Assembly (NCBI RefSeq): GCF_020873875.1
Contig: NZ_JAHWGU010000015.1
Location: 157,390 to 221,389 of the forward strand
DNA length: 64,000 bases
From: Actinoplanes sp. DH11
Lineage (GTDB): Bacteria > Actinomycetota > Actinomycetes > Mycobacteriales > Micromonosporaceae
Direction: 5' to 3'
The notes under the pieces are model-generated. The model saw nothing but the letters and a program-made list of their open reading frames with translations. It made no database searches and was not told the origin of the DNA. Both the position numbers and the translations under genes were made by a program. Each line of letters begins with the position of its first letter. The stretch's first letter is position 1. Shown in pieces: positions 33,177 through 43,800 of the stretch.

Positions 33177-35054
33177 CTATCCGACGTGGACGTGCGGGCG
33201 GCGTTTCCGGTCGGGCTCGGCCTGCCGGATGATCTCGCGGGTCACCGGGGCCACCTCGCCCTGGCCGAAAATCAGGTAGCGGGCGAAGTTCACCACCGGG
33301 TTGCCCTCGGTCCATTCGAAGTACACGTGCGGCCGCCGGTGCGTCGTGTCACGGACCCAGAGCAGCAGCGCGGCCAGGGCACTCGGCACCGATGAGCTTT
33401 CGACGGTCAGCACCCGGTACCGGCCGTGCCGCAGCTCGCCACGCACGTGGAGCTCGGTCTCGAAGTCCGACGCGTCGCGCACGGTGACCTCGACGAAGAG
33501 CACGTCGCGCTGGTCGGTCATGTCGTTGTCGGCGATGATCTGGGTGAGCTTCGCCGAGTACTCCCGGGCGTCGCGCCCCTCCGGTTCGTTGGCGATCAGA
33601 CGGATCTGCCGGTTGCCGGCCTCGGCGAGGAAGGCCTCGGCGACCGGGTCGGCGTCGATCGAGGTGACTCGCAGTTCGAACGAGCGGAACACCCGCGACA
33701 GCAACGAGACCACCACGATCGCCGCGATGAAGCAGGCCGCGATCTTCACGCCGTCCGGCCGTTCGATCACGTTCGCCACCGTCGTGTAGGTGAAGGTCGC
33801 CGTGATCGCGCCGAATGCCCAGGTACGGCCACGCTGGCCCCGGTGATGGGCGGAAAGGGTCACGGCCGCCGCTGCTGAGGTGATCAGGACGAGAACGCCC
33901 GTCGCATACGCGCCACCCTGTGCGTCCACGTCCGCGTCGAAGATCCACGTGATCAGGAACGCCGCACCGGTGAAGACCAGTACGAGGGGGCGCACCGCCC
34001 GTGCCCAGGACGGCGCCATGCCGAACCTCGGCAGGTAGCGCGGGACGAGGTTGAGCAGACCGGCCATGGCCGAGGCGCCGGCGAACCAGAGGATAGCGAT
34101 GGTCGCGGCGTCGTAGATGCTGCCGAACACATTGCCCAGGTTCTGGTGCGCGAGGTACGCAAGGGCCCGCCCGTTCGCCTCGCCGCCCGGCTGGAATTCC
34201 TGCGCCGGGATCAGCACGGTGGTTGCGACGCTACTGGTCAACAGGAAGACGCTCATGATCCCGGCTGCAACGGTGAGCAGCCGCTTGCCACCCCGGATGC
34301 GTTCGCGCAGATCGCCCTTGATGTGCGGCATGACGGCGACGCCGGTCTCGAAGCCGGACAGGCCGAGCGCGAGTTTCGGGAAGACCAGCAGAGCGATGCC
34401 CGCCATCGCGAGCGGACTGCCGTGCGACGTGGTCAGCGCGTGCGTCCAGTCGGTGACCGCGCGCGGGTGAGTGACCACCTCCCACAACGCGTCGCCGATG
34501 ACGATCACGTTGAGGCCGAGGTAGACGCCGACAAGTGCGACCGCGATGCCGATCGCCTCGGTGAAGCCCTTGAGGAAGACCGCGCCGAGCAGTGCGATGA
34601 GCAGCAGGGTGACGAAGACATGCTGGTCACGAAGGGACTCCGGCCAGAACGGGTTCTCGTCGATGTGCGCGGTCGCGTCCGCCGCCGACAGCGTGATCGT
34701 GATGATGAAGTCGGTGGCCGCGAAGCCGAGCAGGACGAGCACGAACAGCTTGCCCTTCCAGAACGAGAGCAGCCGGACCAGCATGGCGATCGAACCCTCG
34801 CCGTGCGGGCTGTCCGCGGCCACCCGCCGGTAGACCGGCAGCGCGCCGAGCAGTGTCACCAGCACGAGCACCAGCGTCGCCAGTGGCGACAGCACCCCGG
34901 CCGCGAGCGCCGCGATACCCGGCTGGTAGCCGAGCGTCGAGAAGTAGTCGACGCCAGTCAGGCACATGACCCGCCACCAGCTGTGCGGTTTCCCGGCCGG
35001 CTCCTCCGTGCGTTCGTCGAGCCCTTCGAGCATCCATCCGCGTACCGTGGTCAT
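33177..35054 (-). CDS. APC-superfamily permease with cytosolic C-terminal domain
   Basis: This 625-residue transporter has about 12 helices. The conserved N-terminal segment VDYFSTLGYQPGIAALAAG corresponds to the APC substrate-binding helix, and a roughly 150-residue soluble C-terminus (from ELRVTSIDADPVAEAFL) is not a transporter domain. Size and architecture resemble large amino-acid or potassium-type APC proteins. ATG 35054 has GGAAGGA 6 bases upstream; a longer frame to 35156 adds a poor leader. It lies downstream of, and in the same direction as, the two-component genes, separated by 315 bases, so it may be a target of that system. The substrate is not assignable. Confidence 0.8.
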   Translation of the reverse strand: MTTVRGWMLEGLDERTEEPAGKPHSWWRVMCLTGVDYFSTLGYQPGIAALAAGVLSPLATLVLVLVTLLGALPVYRRVAADSPHGEGSIAMLVRLLSFWKGKLFVLVLLGFAATDFIITITLSAADATAHIDENPFWPESLRDQHVFVTLLLIALLGAVFLKGFTEAIGIAVALVGVYLGLNVIVIGDALWEVVTHPRAVTDWTHALTTSHGSPLAMAGIALLVFPKLALGLSGFETGVAVMPHIKGDLRERIRGGKRLLTVAAGIMSVFLLTSSVATTVLIPAQEFQPGGEANGRALAYLAHQNLGNVFGSIYDAATIAILWFAGASAMAGLLNLVPRYLPRFGMAPSWARAVRPLVLVFTGAAFLITWIFDADVDAQGGAYATGVLVLITSAAAAVTLSAHHRGQRGRTWAFGAITATFTYTTVANVIERPDGVKIAACFIAAIVVVSLLSRVFRSFELRVTSIDADPVAEAFLAEAGNRQIRLIANEPEGRDAREYSAKLTQIIADNDMTDQRDVLFVEVTVRDASDFETELHVRGELRHGRYRVLTVESSSVPSALAALLLWVRDTTHRRPHVYFEWTEGNPVVNFARYLIFGQGEVAPVTREIIRQAEPDRKRRPHVHVG

Positions 35055-35369
35055 GCGCGTCCTTCCAGTCCTCCCAAGATCTTTCATCGCCCGGACCGCT
35101 GGACGCTTGCCACCAGGCGTTAATAAAACGTGAAAGTCCGAGCAGCCGACTGTCACCCCGCACTCCCCGCCGCTCGTCGCCCTTCCCCGGCCTGTAGACG
35201 TTCGTTCCCGTTAGTTGCCATGCCTCGCTGTCCTGCTGCCCTACTGCCTCGTGCCCGGCCCTTTGCTCGTTGCTCGTTGCTCGCTGCCGCTGCCGCTGCC
35301 GCTGCCGCTGCCGCTGCCGCTGCCGCTGCTCGTTCGCTCCCGCTCGTCGCGATGAGGCTCGTGCCACCG
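35055..35369. other. Gene-free spacer with CTGCCG hexanucleotide array
   Basis: About eight copies of CTGCCG occupy 35283-35329, preceded by TGCTCGT repeats (35264-35282). On the minus strand this is the leader of the APC permease. No gene is supported. Confidence 0.6.
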
Positions 35370-36026
35370 TCAGCAGATCCGGTAGCCGACTCCGGGCAGC
35401 GTCGTGATCGGCTGCGGGTCGCCCAGCTTGCGCCGCACCCGGCCGATCGTCACCGCGACGGTGTTGCTGAAGTGGTCGGCATGCTCGTCCCACACCTTCT
35501 CCAGCAGCTGCTCCGTGCTGATGAACCCCGGGCTGGCCTGTAGCAACTCCTCCAACACCGCGAACTCCTTGACCGAAAGACCGAGATCCCGTCCCTCGCG
35601 AGCCGCCGTCCGGCGCGCCGGGTCCAACTCGATCCCGGCCACTCGCAGTGTCCGTGGCCGCACATCCGGCCGGCGGCGGGCGAGGGCTCGCACCCGGAGG
35701 ATGAGCTCTGGGAAGTGGAAGGGCTTGGCCAAGTAGTCGTCGGCCCCGACCGTGAGCCCGCTGACCCGGTCGCCGGGCGCGCTCGCCGCTGTCAGCATCA
35801 GCACCATGGGCCGCTCCGCGCGATCGGTTATCTGCAGACACAACATGTCGCCGTGCAGGCCCGGCAGATCCCGGTCGAGCACCATGACGTCGTAGGGTGC
35901 GAGCTCCAGTTTCTCGAGTGCCTCGGAACCGTCGTGGGTCATGTCGACAGCCATCCCGCTGTCGGTGAGCCCTTCCACAAGAACTTCGGCAAGCGCGTGG
36001 TCGTCCTCCACCACCAGCACCCTCAT
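35370..36026 (-). CDS. OmpR-family response regulator
   Basis: This 218-residue protein has a receiver domain with EDD at 7-9, Asp51 in VMVLDRDLPG and Lys in YLAKPFHFP. The winged-helix output domain ends ITTLPGVGYRIC. It is the downstream partner of the kinase at 36023-37282, with a 4-base overlap between regulator start and kinase stop regions on the minus strand (kinase gene second). It is transcribed toward the APC permease and may control it. Confidence 0.92.
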   Translation of the reverse strand: MRVLVVEDDHALAEVLVEGLTDSGMAVDMTHDGSEALEKLELAPYDVMVLDRDLPGLHGDMLCLQITDRAERPMVLMLTAASAPGDRVSGLTVGADDYLAKPFHFPELILRVRALARRRPDVRPRTLRVAGIELDPARRTAAREGRDLGLSVKEFAVLEELLQASPGFISTEQLLEKVWDEHADHFSNTVAVTIGRVRRKLGDPQPITTLPGVGYRIC

Positions 36027-37282
36027 GACGCCGCGTCCAGGATGACCACGACCCGGAGACCTCCGTCGGTTCGTGCCGTCAGATCGAGCCTGCCACCGTG
36101 TGCGGCGGTCACCGCGGCCACGATGGACAAGCCCAGCCCCGCCGAGCCCGCCGCCTGCTCGAGACCCGCCGCCTTGGCATGCATCCGACCGGCCCTGCCG
36201 CCAGCTGGGCCGGAGCCCTCACGCGTCGGTTCGGGCGCGCCCGACAGGGCTTCAGCGCTGATTGACTTAGGTCCCGAGCTGCTGAGCGTTCTGCCGGTGC
36301 CGGTGCCGGTGCCGGCGTTCGTCGGGCTCGGGTCCAGGCGCTCGAACGGTCGCGTCAGTCGGTCGACGTCGCGCTGATCCAGTCGGTGCCCACTGCTGTC
36401 CACGGTCAGCACGATGCACTCTGCGCCGGGGACCACTGTGATCGCGAGCAGACCTCCGTCGGCGTTGTGCCGCACCGCGTTGTCCACGACGTTCTCCACG
36501 AGGCGGGCCAGCAGCGCCGGACTGCCTCGCGTCGTGGCTCCGGAAGGCACCTGGGCGGTGACAGTGAGCTGCTTCGCCTGCACGTCGGCGGCTCGTTGCC
36601 GCAACGCCTCCGCGATCAGGTCACCCAGCTCGACGGTGTCGGCATCCGCCAGGGCGCCGTGCTGCGCCCGGGCCAGCACCAGGAAGCCGTCAAGCAGGTG
36701 GTCGACCCGGTCCAGTTGCGTGCGTAGGCGGTCGGCCAGTGCGACTGTGGAGGGTGCTGGATCGGGCTTGGCAACCGCGACATCGAGGGCGGCCCGCATG
36801 GTCGACAGTGGAGTACGCAACTCGTGAGACGCATTGGCGACGAACCGGCGTTGCGCGTCGAACGAATTCTCGAGTCGCTCCAGCAGGCCGTCGATGGTGT
36901 CAGCAAGTGCTTTGACCTCGTCGGCGGGTCCGGCCACGGCGAGCCTGCGATCGAGGCTCTCCGCAGTGATGCGCTGCGTGGCCGTGGTGATGGACCGCAG
37001 CGGTCTCAGCACTCGGCCGGCCAGGATGCGCCCCATGACGAGCGACACCACCGCCATCATGAGGAGCGCCGCCGCCGAGCTTGTCATCAACTGCCGGTCT
37101 GGCTGCGCCGAGGTCGGGGGAGCGGGACCACCGGCAGGCGTGCCATCGGTGACCGGCATGCCGGAGAGTAAGAAGGCAAGCGCCAGCAGCGTGGCTCCGG
37201 AGCCGAGGAAGACGCTGGCGTAGAGGATGGTGAATCGTGCACTCACGGTCCCGCGACTGAGGATGAACATGTCCCACAGCAT
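36023..37282 (-). CDS. Sensor histidine kinase with unusual ATP-lid insertion
   Basis: This 419-residue kinase has two membrane helices (about 15-36 and 70-90), a short extracellular loop and HAMP (about 92-145). The H-box is ASHELRTPLSTM and the N-box is VENVVDNAVRHN. The G1 box is degenerate (TVDSSGHRLDQRD instead of DxGxG). Between the F-box-like FERLDPSPTN and the G2 motif SAGLGLSIV lies a roughly 55-residue low-complexity insert with a GTGTGTG run. Relatives pass directly from F-box to G2, so the lid is abnormally long. ATG 37282 is used; starts at 37270 or 37246 are possible. Confidence 0.82.
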   Translation of the reverse strand: MLWDMFILSRGTVSARFTILYASVFLGSGATLLALAFLLSGMPVTDGTPAGGPAPPTSAQPDRQLMTSSAAALLMMAVVSLVMGRILAGRVLRPLRSITTATQRITAESLDRRLAVAGPADEVKALADTIDGLLERLENSFDAQRRFVANASHELRTPLSTMRAALDVAVAKPDPAPSTVALADRLRTQLDRVDHLLDGFLVLARAQHGALADADTVELGDLIAEALRQRAADVQAKQLTVTAQVPSGATTRGSPALLARLVENVVDNAVRHNADGGLLAITVVPGAECIVLTVDSSGHRLDQRDVDRLTRPFERLDPSPTNAGTGTGTGRTLSSSGPKSISAEALSGAPEPTREGSGPAGGRAGRMHAKAAGLEQAAGSAGLGLSIVAAVTAAHGGRLDLTARTDGGLRVVVILDAAS

Positions 37283-37719
37283 GCCCGGAACGACCTAACA
37301 CCGATGTGACAGGAACGCTTCGGCTGGTGTTATGCCGGGGTGCGTACAAACAGAGGGCATGAGAAAGCGGAGCATCGTCGCACCGGCCGTCGCGGCCTTC
37401 ACCGTCGTCGTGCCGAGTCTGGTGCTGGTGCTGTGGGCCGCACGCCGGAGTTCCGCTGATCCGTCGTTCGCCGAGACATTCCGCGGGTGTGAGGCCTCCA
37501 CGACCGTCACGGCGGTCATGGTCTTCGCCCGCAACGTCAGGACCCCACCTGGACGCCGTTTTCGGCGCGGGCGGCGTTGTCGGGCGGCCGTGGGTGCGCC
37601 CCGGTTCGCCCGGCACGTTGCCGCCGATGGAAGCTCATCACCGTCATCACGAGAGCGACCGACCAGCCGCCTGGTCAACGGATCCAACGCACCGGGATCG
37701 CGATTCAGGAACGCGGCCG
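37283..37719. other. Spacer between divergent kinase and membrane-protein genes
   Basis: The 437-bp region has no gene I can support. From 37359 a frame reads MRKRSIVAPAVAAFTVVVPS, which looks like a signal peptide, but it dissolves into Arg-rich sequence with no stop and lacks a well-placed ribosome site. It may be a decayed small secreted protein. Confidence 0.3.
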
Positions 37720-38394
37720 GTGAATCATCGGTTAGCCTCCGGACCCGTGGTGCTGCTGTTGATCGCATTAACGCTGACCGCCGTCGGCTGGCCCGCGTTC
37801 GCGGCGGTGGCGGTCGTCCTGAGTCTGCTGGGCCTGCTGGGCCTGCTGGCGCTGCGAGGCGGGCCTGCGAGCCGCGGAGCCGGCAAGGTGGCCACGACCC
37901 CGCCGGCGGAGCCGGACGCGGAGGCGAAGAGAGGGCCGGACGCGGAGGCGATGACCAGCGCGCAGGCGCAAGCGGAGCCGGGTGCGGATTCGAGGGCGGA
38001 AGCCGGCGGGGAATTGAGGGCGACGACCGGCGCGCAGGCCGGGGCGGAAACGGCCGTTGGAGCGAGGGCGGCGCACGACCGGGTGCGAGGCTCTCGACGA
38101 CGTGCGGGGTGGCGGTTCGCGCTTGCCGCGGCGTGTACCGCGGTGGCTGTGTATGGCTACGGGCTCTCCCGGACCACGTTGCTGCTGATCACGGATGCCG
38201 ACGACCGCTGTTCGATCGCCGGATCCCACGGGGATTGGCGTCCCGCAACTCAAGGCTGGTGGCCGCTTCGAGACACCGCCTGCGGAGACGACTTGGTGCC
38301 GAGCTTTGTGAACCCGCTGGTCAGCGTGGCAGTGCTGGTGTGTGTCGGACTCATGGTGGCCTTGCTGACCGGCCGGAGGTCGGCGACCCGCTGA
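37720..38394 (+). CDS. Small membrane protein of unknown function
   Basis: This 224-residue protein has two N-terminal hydrophobic segments (about 8-22 and 25-43), a charged Ala/Glu-rich cytoplasmic loop of about 75 residues (EPDAEAKRGPDAEA), a third helix (about 128-145) and a C-terminal helix (FVNPLVSVAVLVCVGLMVALL). Two Cys flank the last extracellular loop (DRCSIAG, DTACGDD), probably disulfide-bonded. GTG 37720 follows AGGAACG by about 8 bases. I do not recognise the family. Confidence 0.6.
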   Translation: MNHRLASGPVVLLLIALTLTAVGWPAFAAVAVVLSLLGLLGLLALRGGPASRGAGKVATTPPAEPDAEAKRGPDAEAMTSAQAQAEPGADSRAEAGGELRATTGAQAGAETAVGARAAHDRVRGSRRRAGWRFALAAACTAVAVYGYGLSRTTLLLITDADDRCSIAGSHGDWRPATQGWWPLRDTACGDDLVPSFVNPLVSVAVLVCVGLMVALLTGRRSATR

Positions 38395-38560
38395 CGGGAG
38401 TGCCTACGGGCCGAGGGGCAGCTGCACCGCAGTCCGGTCGGCTCGCCGCAGTCGGGTCGCCCGGTCGGTGCGGGGGCAAGCCTGCCGCGCCCCTTCACAT
38501 CGGCGGGGCGGGCCTGCCGCACCTCTTCACATCGGTATGCATAGATGACAACGTGTCCAC

Positions 38561-40465
38561 ATGAGAAGGAGAAGCCCGTTCGTCATTGCGATCGTCGCGG
38601 CTCTCGTCGCCGCCTCGGCGGGACCCGCCGGCGCCGCGCCGCAGGCACAACGACTGTCCTACCTGAGCCCAGGTGGTCAGCCCAGACTGGTCGAAAAGGT
38701 TCCGGTCAACGTGGTCTTCGTCGGCTACGAGCCGGCCCAGGTCGCCAAGGGCGCCTTCCTGGGCGAGCTGGCCCCGGGCTACGAGCCGGTGGTGCGGTCC
38801 CGGCTCTCCTACGGGGTGACCGAGAAGCTCGGCATCACCTACAAGTACGATTATCGCGTCAACTACGCGCCCCAGTCCTACGAGGACAAGTTCTTCAAGC
38901 AGCTCTCGAAGCTAGCGAAACCGGCGCCGCTCACCGCGTACCAACAGGCCTACAACGACCAGGAGAACAACGTCCTGGACATCGCGGACAACCACGCGAT
39001 CGACGCGCCGAGCGTGGAGAAATGGCTGGCCTTCAACCCGCCGTCCGGAGTGGACACCCGGCGCAACACGGTGTTCTTCGTGAACTGGTATGGGCGATCC
39101 GACTTCAAGCACCACGTCTACACCAAGACCGGCGAGGCGGACCCGGACACCGGTTACGACTTCGGGGCCAACCGTGACTCCCGCAAGATGATCGCGTGGG
39201 GCGGCACCACGGCCGACGACGAGGAGACCGGCCTCGGTGCCACCCGGCGGGTCTGGTTCCACGATCTGTCCGCCGGACCGGAGTCGTGGACCTCCAACTA
39301 CGAGGTCGACAACCCCGACCTCGACGGCGACGGCGTCGTCGACTACCGGATGCCGCCGACCTGGGAGTACACGGCGGACGGCTTCCGGTCCCTGGCCGCG
39401 CTCGCCGGTGACCTCGGGAAGATCACGCGGTATGTGGCGCTGAACCTGCTCTTCACCACGTCGCCGCTCTACCCGGTGGAGCTGCCCGCGGCGGAGCCAC
39501 CGAAGACGCTGAATCTGGACGACAACACCTACGAGGGCTGGCCGGGCGTCGACGCCTCCGAGCAGTACACGACGCCGAGCCTGCTCAAGGCGGAGCTGTC
39601 GGAACTGCGCTGGCGCAATCGGTTGTCCTACGACTCGCAGGACCTGCCCTTCGACGCACGGGCCGAGGAGTGCTACCTGGGGCTGCTGACCGGTGAGTCC
39701 TGCTACCCGGGCACCGGCTTCCCGGCTTTCGCGAACCTCTACCTCTACAACCGGGAGAACTTGGACCGGGCGCTCGACGACGAGGGCCGGGTCGACTACG
39801 AGATCCCGATGTTCAACTACGCGGTCGGCGAGGGCGTTGACGTGCCCGCGCTCGGGTTCGCCGACGACGACTACGTGACCGGCACCCAGTCGTACGTCTT
39901 CTCGTTCATCTCCCCGGACGTCGTGGCCAGCGGATACGGCCTGACCACCACCCAGATCCATGAGGTGGGGCACCACCTGGGCATGAGCCACCCGCACGAC
40001 GGCTACGACAGTGCGACAGGTGTCGACTACGGCCCGGCCGGCGAGTTCTTCTACGTCAACGCCGGCGACGAGAACAACTCGATGATGAGCTACATCGACG
40101 TGAACTGGGACTTCAGTCAGTTCGACCGGGACAACAGCGACCGGTTCCTGACCGCTGCCTACTGGGAGGCCGCCAACCGGCTGGCCGCCACGGTCCCGGT
40201 GGGCAAGGGGAAGGCCTCGTTGCGTGCGGCCGACGCCCTGCTGGGTCTGGCATCGGCGGCGTTCGCGGCGCACGAGTACCGGGCTGCCTATGCGCTCGCG
40301 GAAAAGGCCTACGACACGGTGGCCGGGATCCCCGGTGTCGACCGGGCGTCGGTGGCGAGCACCTTGAAGGCCGAGGCTGACGCGGCCCGCCAGTCCACCG
40401 ACCTGCACGACCCGCACGAGTTCATCGACACGCTGGCCCCGGACAGCCCGCGAAGCCAGCCGTAA
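38561..40465 (+). CDS. Secreted zinc metalloprotease (metzincin-like)
   Basis: This 634-residue protein has a signal peptide (1-25, ending AGPAGAA). The zinc motif HEVGHHLGMSH (HExxHxxGxxH) is at about residue 468 and a Met-turn candidate NSMMSYID about 40 residues later, the order seen in metzincins. The long N-terminal part (30-460) is not a recognised propeptide; it contains an Asp-rich DNPDLDGDGVVDYRM segment that could bind calcium. The C-terminal 90 residues are helical. It probably acts outside the cell; target proteins are unknown. The ribosome site is weak. Confidence 0.8.
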   Translation: MRRRSPFVIAIVAALVAASAGPAGAAPQAQRLSYLSPGGQPRLVEKVPVNVVFVGYEPAQVAKGAFLGELAPGYEPVVRSRLSYGVTEKLGITYKYDYRVNYAPQSYEDKFFKQLSKLAKPAPLTAYQQAYNDQENNVLDIADNHAIDAPSVEKWLAFNPPSGVDTRRNTVFFVNWYGRSDFKHHVYTKTGEADPDTGYDFGANRDSRKMIAWGGTTADDEETGLGATRRVWFHDLSAGPESWTSNYEVDNPDLDGDGVVDYRMPPTWEYTADGFRSLAALAGDLGKITRYVALNLLFTTSPLYPVELPAAEPPKTLNLDDNTYEGWPGVDASEQYTTPSLLKAELSELRWRNRLSYDSQDLPFDARAEECYLGLLTGESCYPGTGFPAFANLYLYNRENLDRALDDEGRVDYEIPMFNYAVGEGVDVPALGFADDDYVTGTQSYVFSFISPDVVASGYGLTTTQIHEVGHHLGMSHPHDGYDSATGVDYGPAGEFFYVNAGDENNSMMSYIDVNWDFSQFDRDNSDRFLTAAYWEAANRLAATVPVGKGKASLRAADALLGLASAAFAAHEYRAAYALAEKAYDTVAGIPGVDRASVASTLKAEADAARQSTDLHDPHEFIDTLAPDSPRSQP

Positions 40466-40815
40466 CGCAGGAGGCCAGCTCACAGCTCACGAAGCTGGCC
40501 GCAACCCACGCCGGGCAGAAAGCGGCCGGCCGCAGGTCCGTGACACGCGGCCGGCCGCGAGGCCCGACACGCCGCTGCCCGCGAAGCCCGTGACACGTGG
40601 CCGGCCGCAGGTCCGCGGTGCGCTGTGGGTTGCGCGTCGGTGGAGGGTGGCCGGTCGGACGTTGCGGTGCGCGCGGCAATTCGTGCGTCGGCGATGTGCG
40701 GCCCGGTCGGGGAGCGCGGCTGTCGGGATCCGTGTCGCGCGGGAGGGGCCTGTGGGGCAGACCGACTCGCTTCCCATATGGCAAGATCCGTGCCCATGCT
40801 TGTCCCCGGTCGCCC
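40466..40815. other. Spacer with GGCCGGCCGC direct repeats
   Basis: GGCCGGCCGCAGGTCCG occurs at 40524-40540 and 40599-40615, and CCGTGACACG followed by C/T and GGCCGGCCGC at 40539-40558 and 40589-40608. The repeats may form hairpins ending the protease transcript. No gene is supported in these 350 bases. Confidence 0.5.
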
Positions 40816-43800
40816 ATGGCGCTGATCGTCCGGCGGGCCGCAGCCGCGAAAGGCCTGCTGGCCGCCGGCGCGGCCGTCATGTTCATCGCTGCTCTGCTGC
40901 TTGCCGGCCTTACCGCTTATGCGGGTGCCGCCGTTGAGGCCGGTGTCCGTGCCGCTGTGGCGGCGGCCGCCCCGGCCGAACGGTCCGTGCTGGTGCGCGG
41001 CGCTGCCGGGGAGGGGCGGGACGAGGCCGTGCGGGTGGCGTACGCCGGTTCCGAGGTCAGCGGTGCGTCCTACGCCTCCGGGTGGGCGATCACGAACCCG
41101 GGCGGCGGTGCGACCCCGGATGCGAACGGGGTCGTCTACGCCGATGTGGTCGCCGTCGATGAGTTGCGGCGGTACGCCGACCTGACGGCCGGGGCGTGGC
41201 CGGCCGGTGCCGGTGCCGCACTCGCCGAACCTGTCGCGAAGGTGCTCGGGGTGACGGCCGGGGACACCGTGCGGTTGCTCGACCGGCGCACCGAGGAAAT
41301 CGTGCCGGTCGAGGTGGCGGGGCTGTGGCGGCCGAAGGACGTGAACGACCCGTTCTGGCTGTTGCTGCCGGACGTCTTCTCCGGGCGGTTGCCGCAGACC
41401 GCCACCCACGGCCCCATCGTGGTGTCCCGCGAGGTGTTCGAGAAGCGGTTCGCCACGGGTGCTTCGGCGGGCTGGCTGGTGCGGCCGGACCTGTCCGGGG
41501 CGACGCTCGACAGCGTCGCCCGTACGTCCGAAGAAGCCGCCGCCGTCGCCGCCCGCCTGCCGGAGGAGTCCGGGCTTGGCACGTCCGCCACCATCACCAC
41601 CGGCCTGTCCACCCTCGCCGACCGGTTGGAGCGCGCCGACCTGGTGCGCCGCTCCGCCCTCGTCACACCGGTGTTGTTGCTCGCCGTCCTCGGCGGGTAC
41701 GCCCTCACCCTGGTAGCGGTGCTGCTCGGCGAGGCCCGCCGTGCCGAGACGGCGCTGCTGCGCGCCCGGGGCGCGTCGCGCCGGCAGCTGGCCGGACTGG
41801 CCGCCGCCGAGGCGTTCGTGCTGGTGATCCCGGCGGCGCTGCTCGCTCCGCCGCTCGCGGTGTTCCTCGTCGGGCACGTCCCGATCCCCGGCGGTCTGTC
41901 CCGGGAGACGATCCCCGGCGGTCTGTCCCGGGAGACGATCCCCGGCGGTCTGTCCCCGGAAACGATCTCCGGCGGGCTGTCCTCGGGGACGATGCCGCTG
42001 GAGCCGGCGCTGACGGCCTCGGTGTGGCTGATCGCGGCGCTGGCGGCGCTCGGCGGCGTGGTCGCGTTGACGGTGCCGGCGTTGCGCAAGGCCCGCACGT
42101 ACGTGGCCGAGACGGCCGGCCGGGCCCGGTTGTCGATGTTCCGCCGGGCGGGCCTGGACCTGGTCGTGGTGGCGCTCGCGGTGCTCGGCTGGGTGCAGTT
42201 GCGGCAGTATTCGTCGCCGGTGGGTGCCGGGGTCGGCGGCGTGGATCCGCTGCTCGCGGCGGCGCCGACGCTGGGGGTGCTGACGGGCGCGGTGGCGGCG
42301 ATCCGGTTGTTGCCGCCGGTGGCGCGGTTCGCCGGTTCCCGGCTGGGCCGCGGGGTCAGCCGGTCGGCGTTGCTGGGCACGTGGCAGGCGGGCCGCCGGG
42401 CGCATGCCGGGCCGATGGTGATGCTGGCGCTCGCGGTGGCCGCCGCCACGGTGTCCTGGGCGGTGGCGGGCACGGCCCGCACGTCGCTCGACGATCAGGC
42501 GGAGCAGCAGGTCGGCGCGGATCTGCGGGTGGTCGAGGAGGGTGGCGCCCCGGACGACCGGTTGGCGCAGCTGACCGCGTTGCCGGGCGCGACCGCGGTG
42601 GTCGGGGCGTGGCGGGAGTCGATCCCGTTGACCGCGGGCAGTGACCCGGCGGAGCTTGTCGCGCTCGACACGTCGGCGGCCCGGGAGGTGATGCTGGCCC
42701 GCGAGGACGCCACGGGGGGCGCACCGCGCGAGTTGCTGGACGCGATGGCCCGGGGCCGTGCGTCGCGGATGCCGGAGCGGGTTCTGCGGCCCGGGCAGAT
42801 CACCACGTCGGGTGGCCCGGTGCGGACGATCGCGGTGTTCACCGACGGCCGCCGGCTGGATCTGGGTGTCAGCACCGACGGCAGGCCGCTGCGGATCACC
42901 GGGTCGGTGCCGGGTCTGGCGGGTTTCCTGGTGCTGGTGCCGGCCGACACCGAGGTCACTTGGCGGATCACCGGTCAGCCGGGTGACTGGCACGGGATCT
43001 CCCGCCGGGGCGCCGCCGTGTCCGCCGAGGACGACGGCACGCTGCGGGTGACGGGCGGTTTCGCGGTCACCCCGCTGGTGTTGCGGGAGCCGGTGCCGGT
43101 GGCGATGACGTCGCACGCGTTCACCGAGCTCAACGCGAGCACCGACCGGACGGTCTTCCTGGCGGTGCAGGGCGTGAGTGTCCCGGTGCGGGTGGTCGAG
43201 GTGGTCGACCGGGTGCCCGGCACGGCCGGGGGAGCGGCGGTGCTGGCGGACCGGCCGGCGCTGGACGCCGCCTTGTTCACCGCGTACGGCATCGCGCCGC
43301 GCACGTCCGAGTGGTGGGTCAGCGGCAACCCGTCGGGCACGGCGTCGCTGACCGGTGTCCGGGTTCTCGACCGCCGCGAGCTGGCCCGTGCCGCCGCCGC
43401 GGACCCGTTCGGCGCGGTGTCCCGGGTGGCGTTGTTCCTGGCCGCGTTCGGTGCGGTCCTGCTCGCGGCCGCCGGTATCGCCGCCGATTCCCGGGCCACC
43501 GCCGGCCGCCGTGCCGGTGAGCTGGCGATCATGCACACGCTCGGCGCCGGCCCGCGTCTGCTGGCCCGGTCCCTCGTCGTCGAGCAGGCGTTCCTGGCGG
43601 GGATCGGCGCGCTGGCCGGTCTCGTGGTGGGTCTGCTGGTGGCGGCGGCGATGGTTCCGCTGCTGGTGCTCACCCCGACGGCGGTGCGGCCGGTGCCGGA
43701 ACCGGTTCTGGAGATCGGCTGGCCGGCGACCGCGGGGAGTGTGGCGTTGCTGGTCGGTGTCGCGCTGGCGTTGAGCGCGGCGACCGCGGCCTCGGCGGCG

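Noticed and set aside
35144..35360. Open frames in the CTGCCG array region
   Set aside because: Poly-Ala/Leu translations arise from the hexanucleotide repeat; no ribosome site or domain.
37359..37700. Possible secreted protein starting MRKRSIVAPAVAAFTVVVPS
   Set aside because: The signal-like start has no properly spaced ribosome site, the rest is Arg-rich without domain features, and the frame runs on through the membrane-protein gene in the wrong phase.
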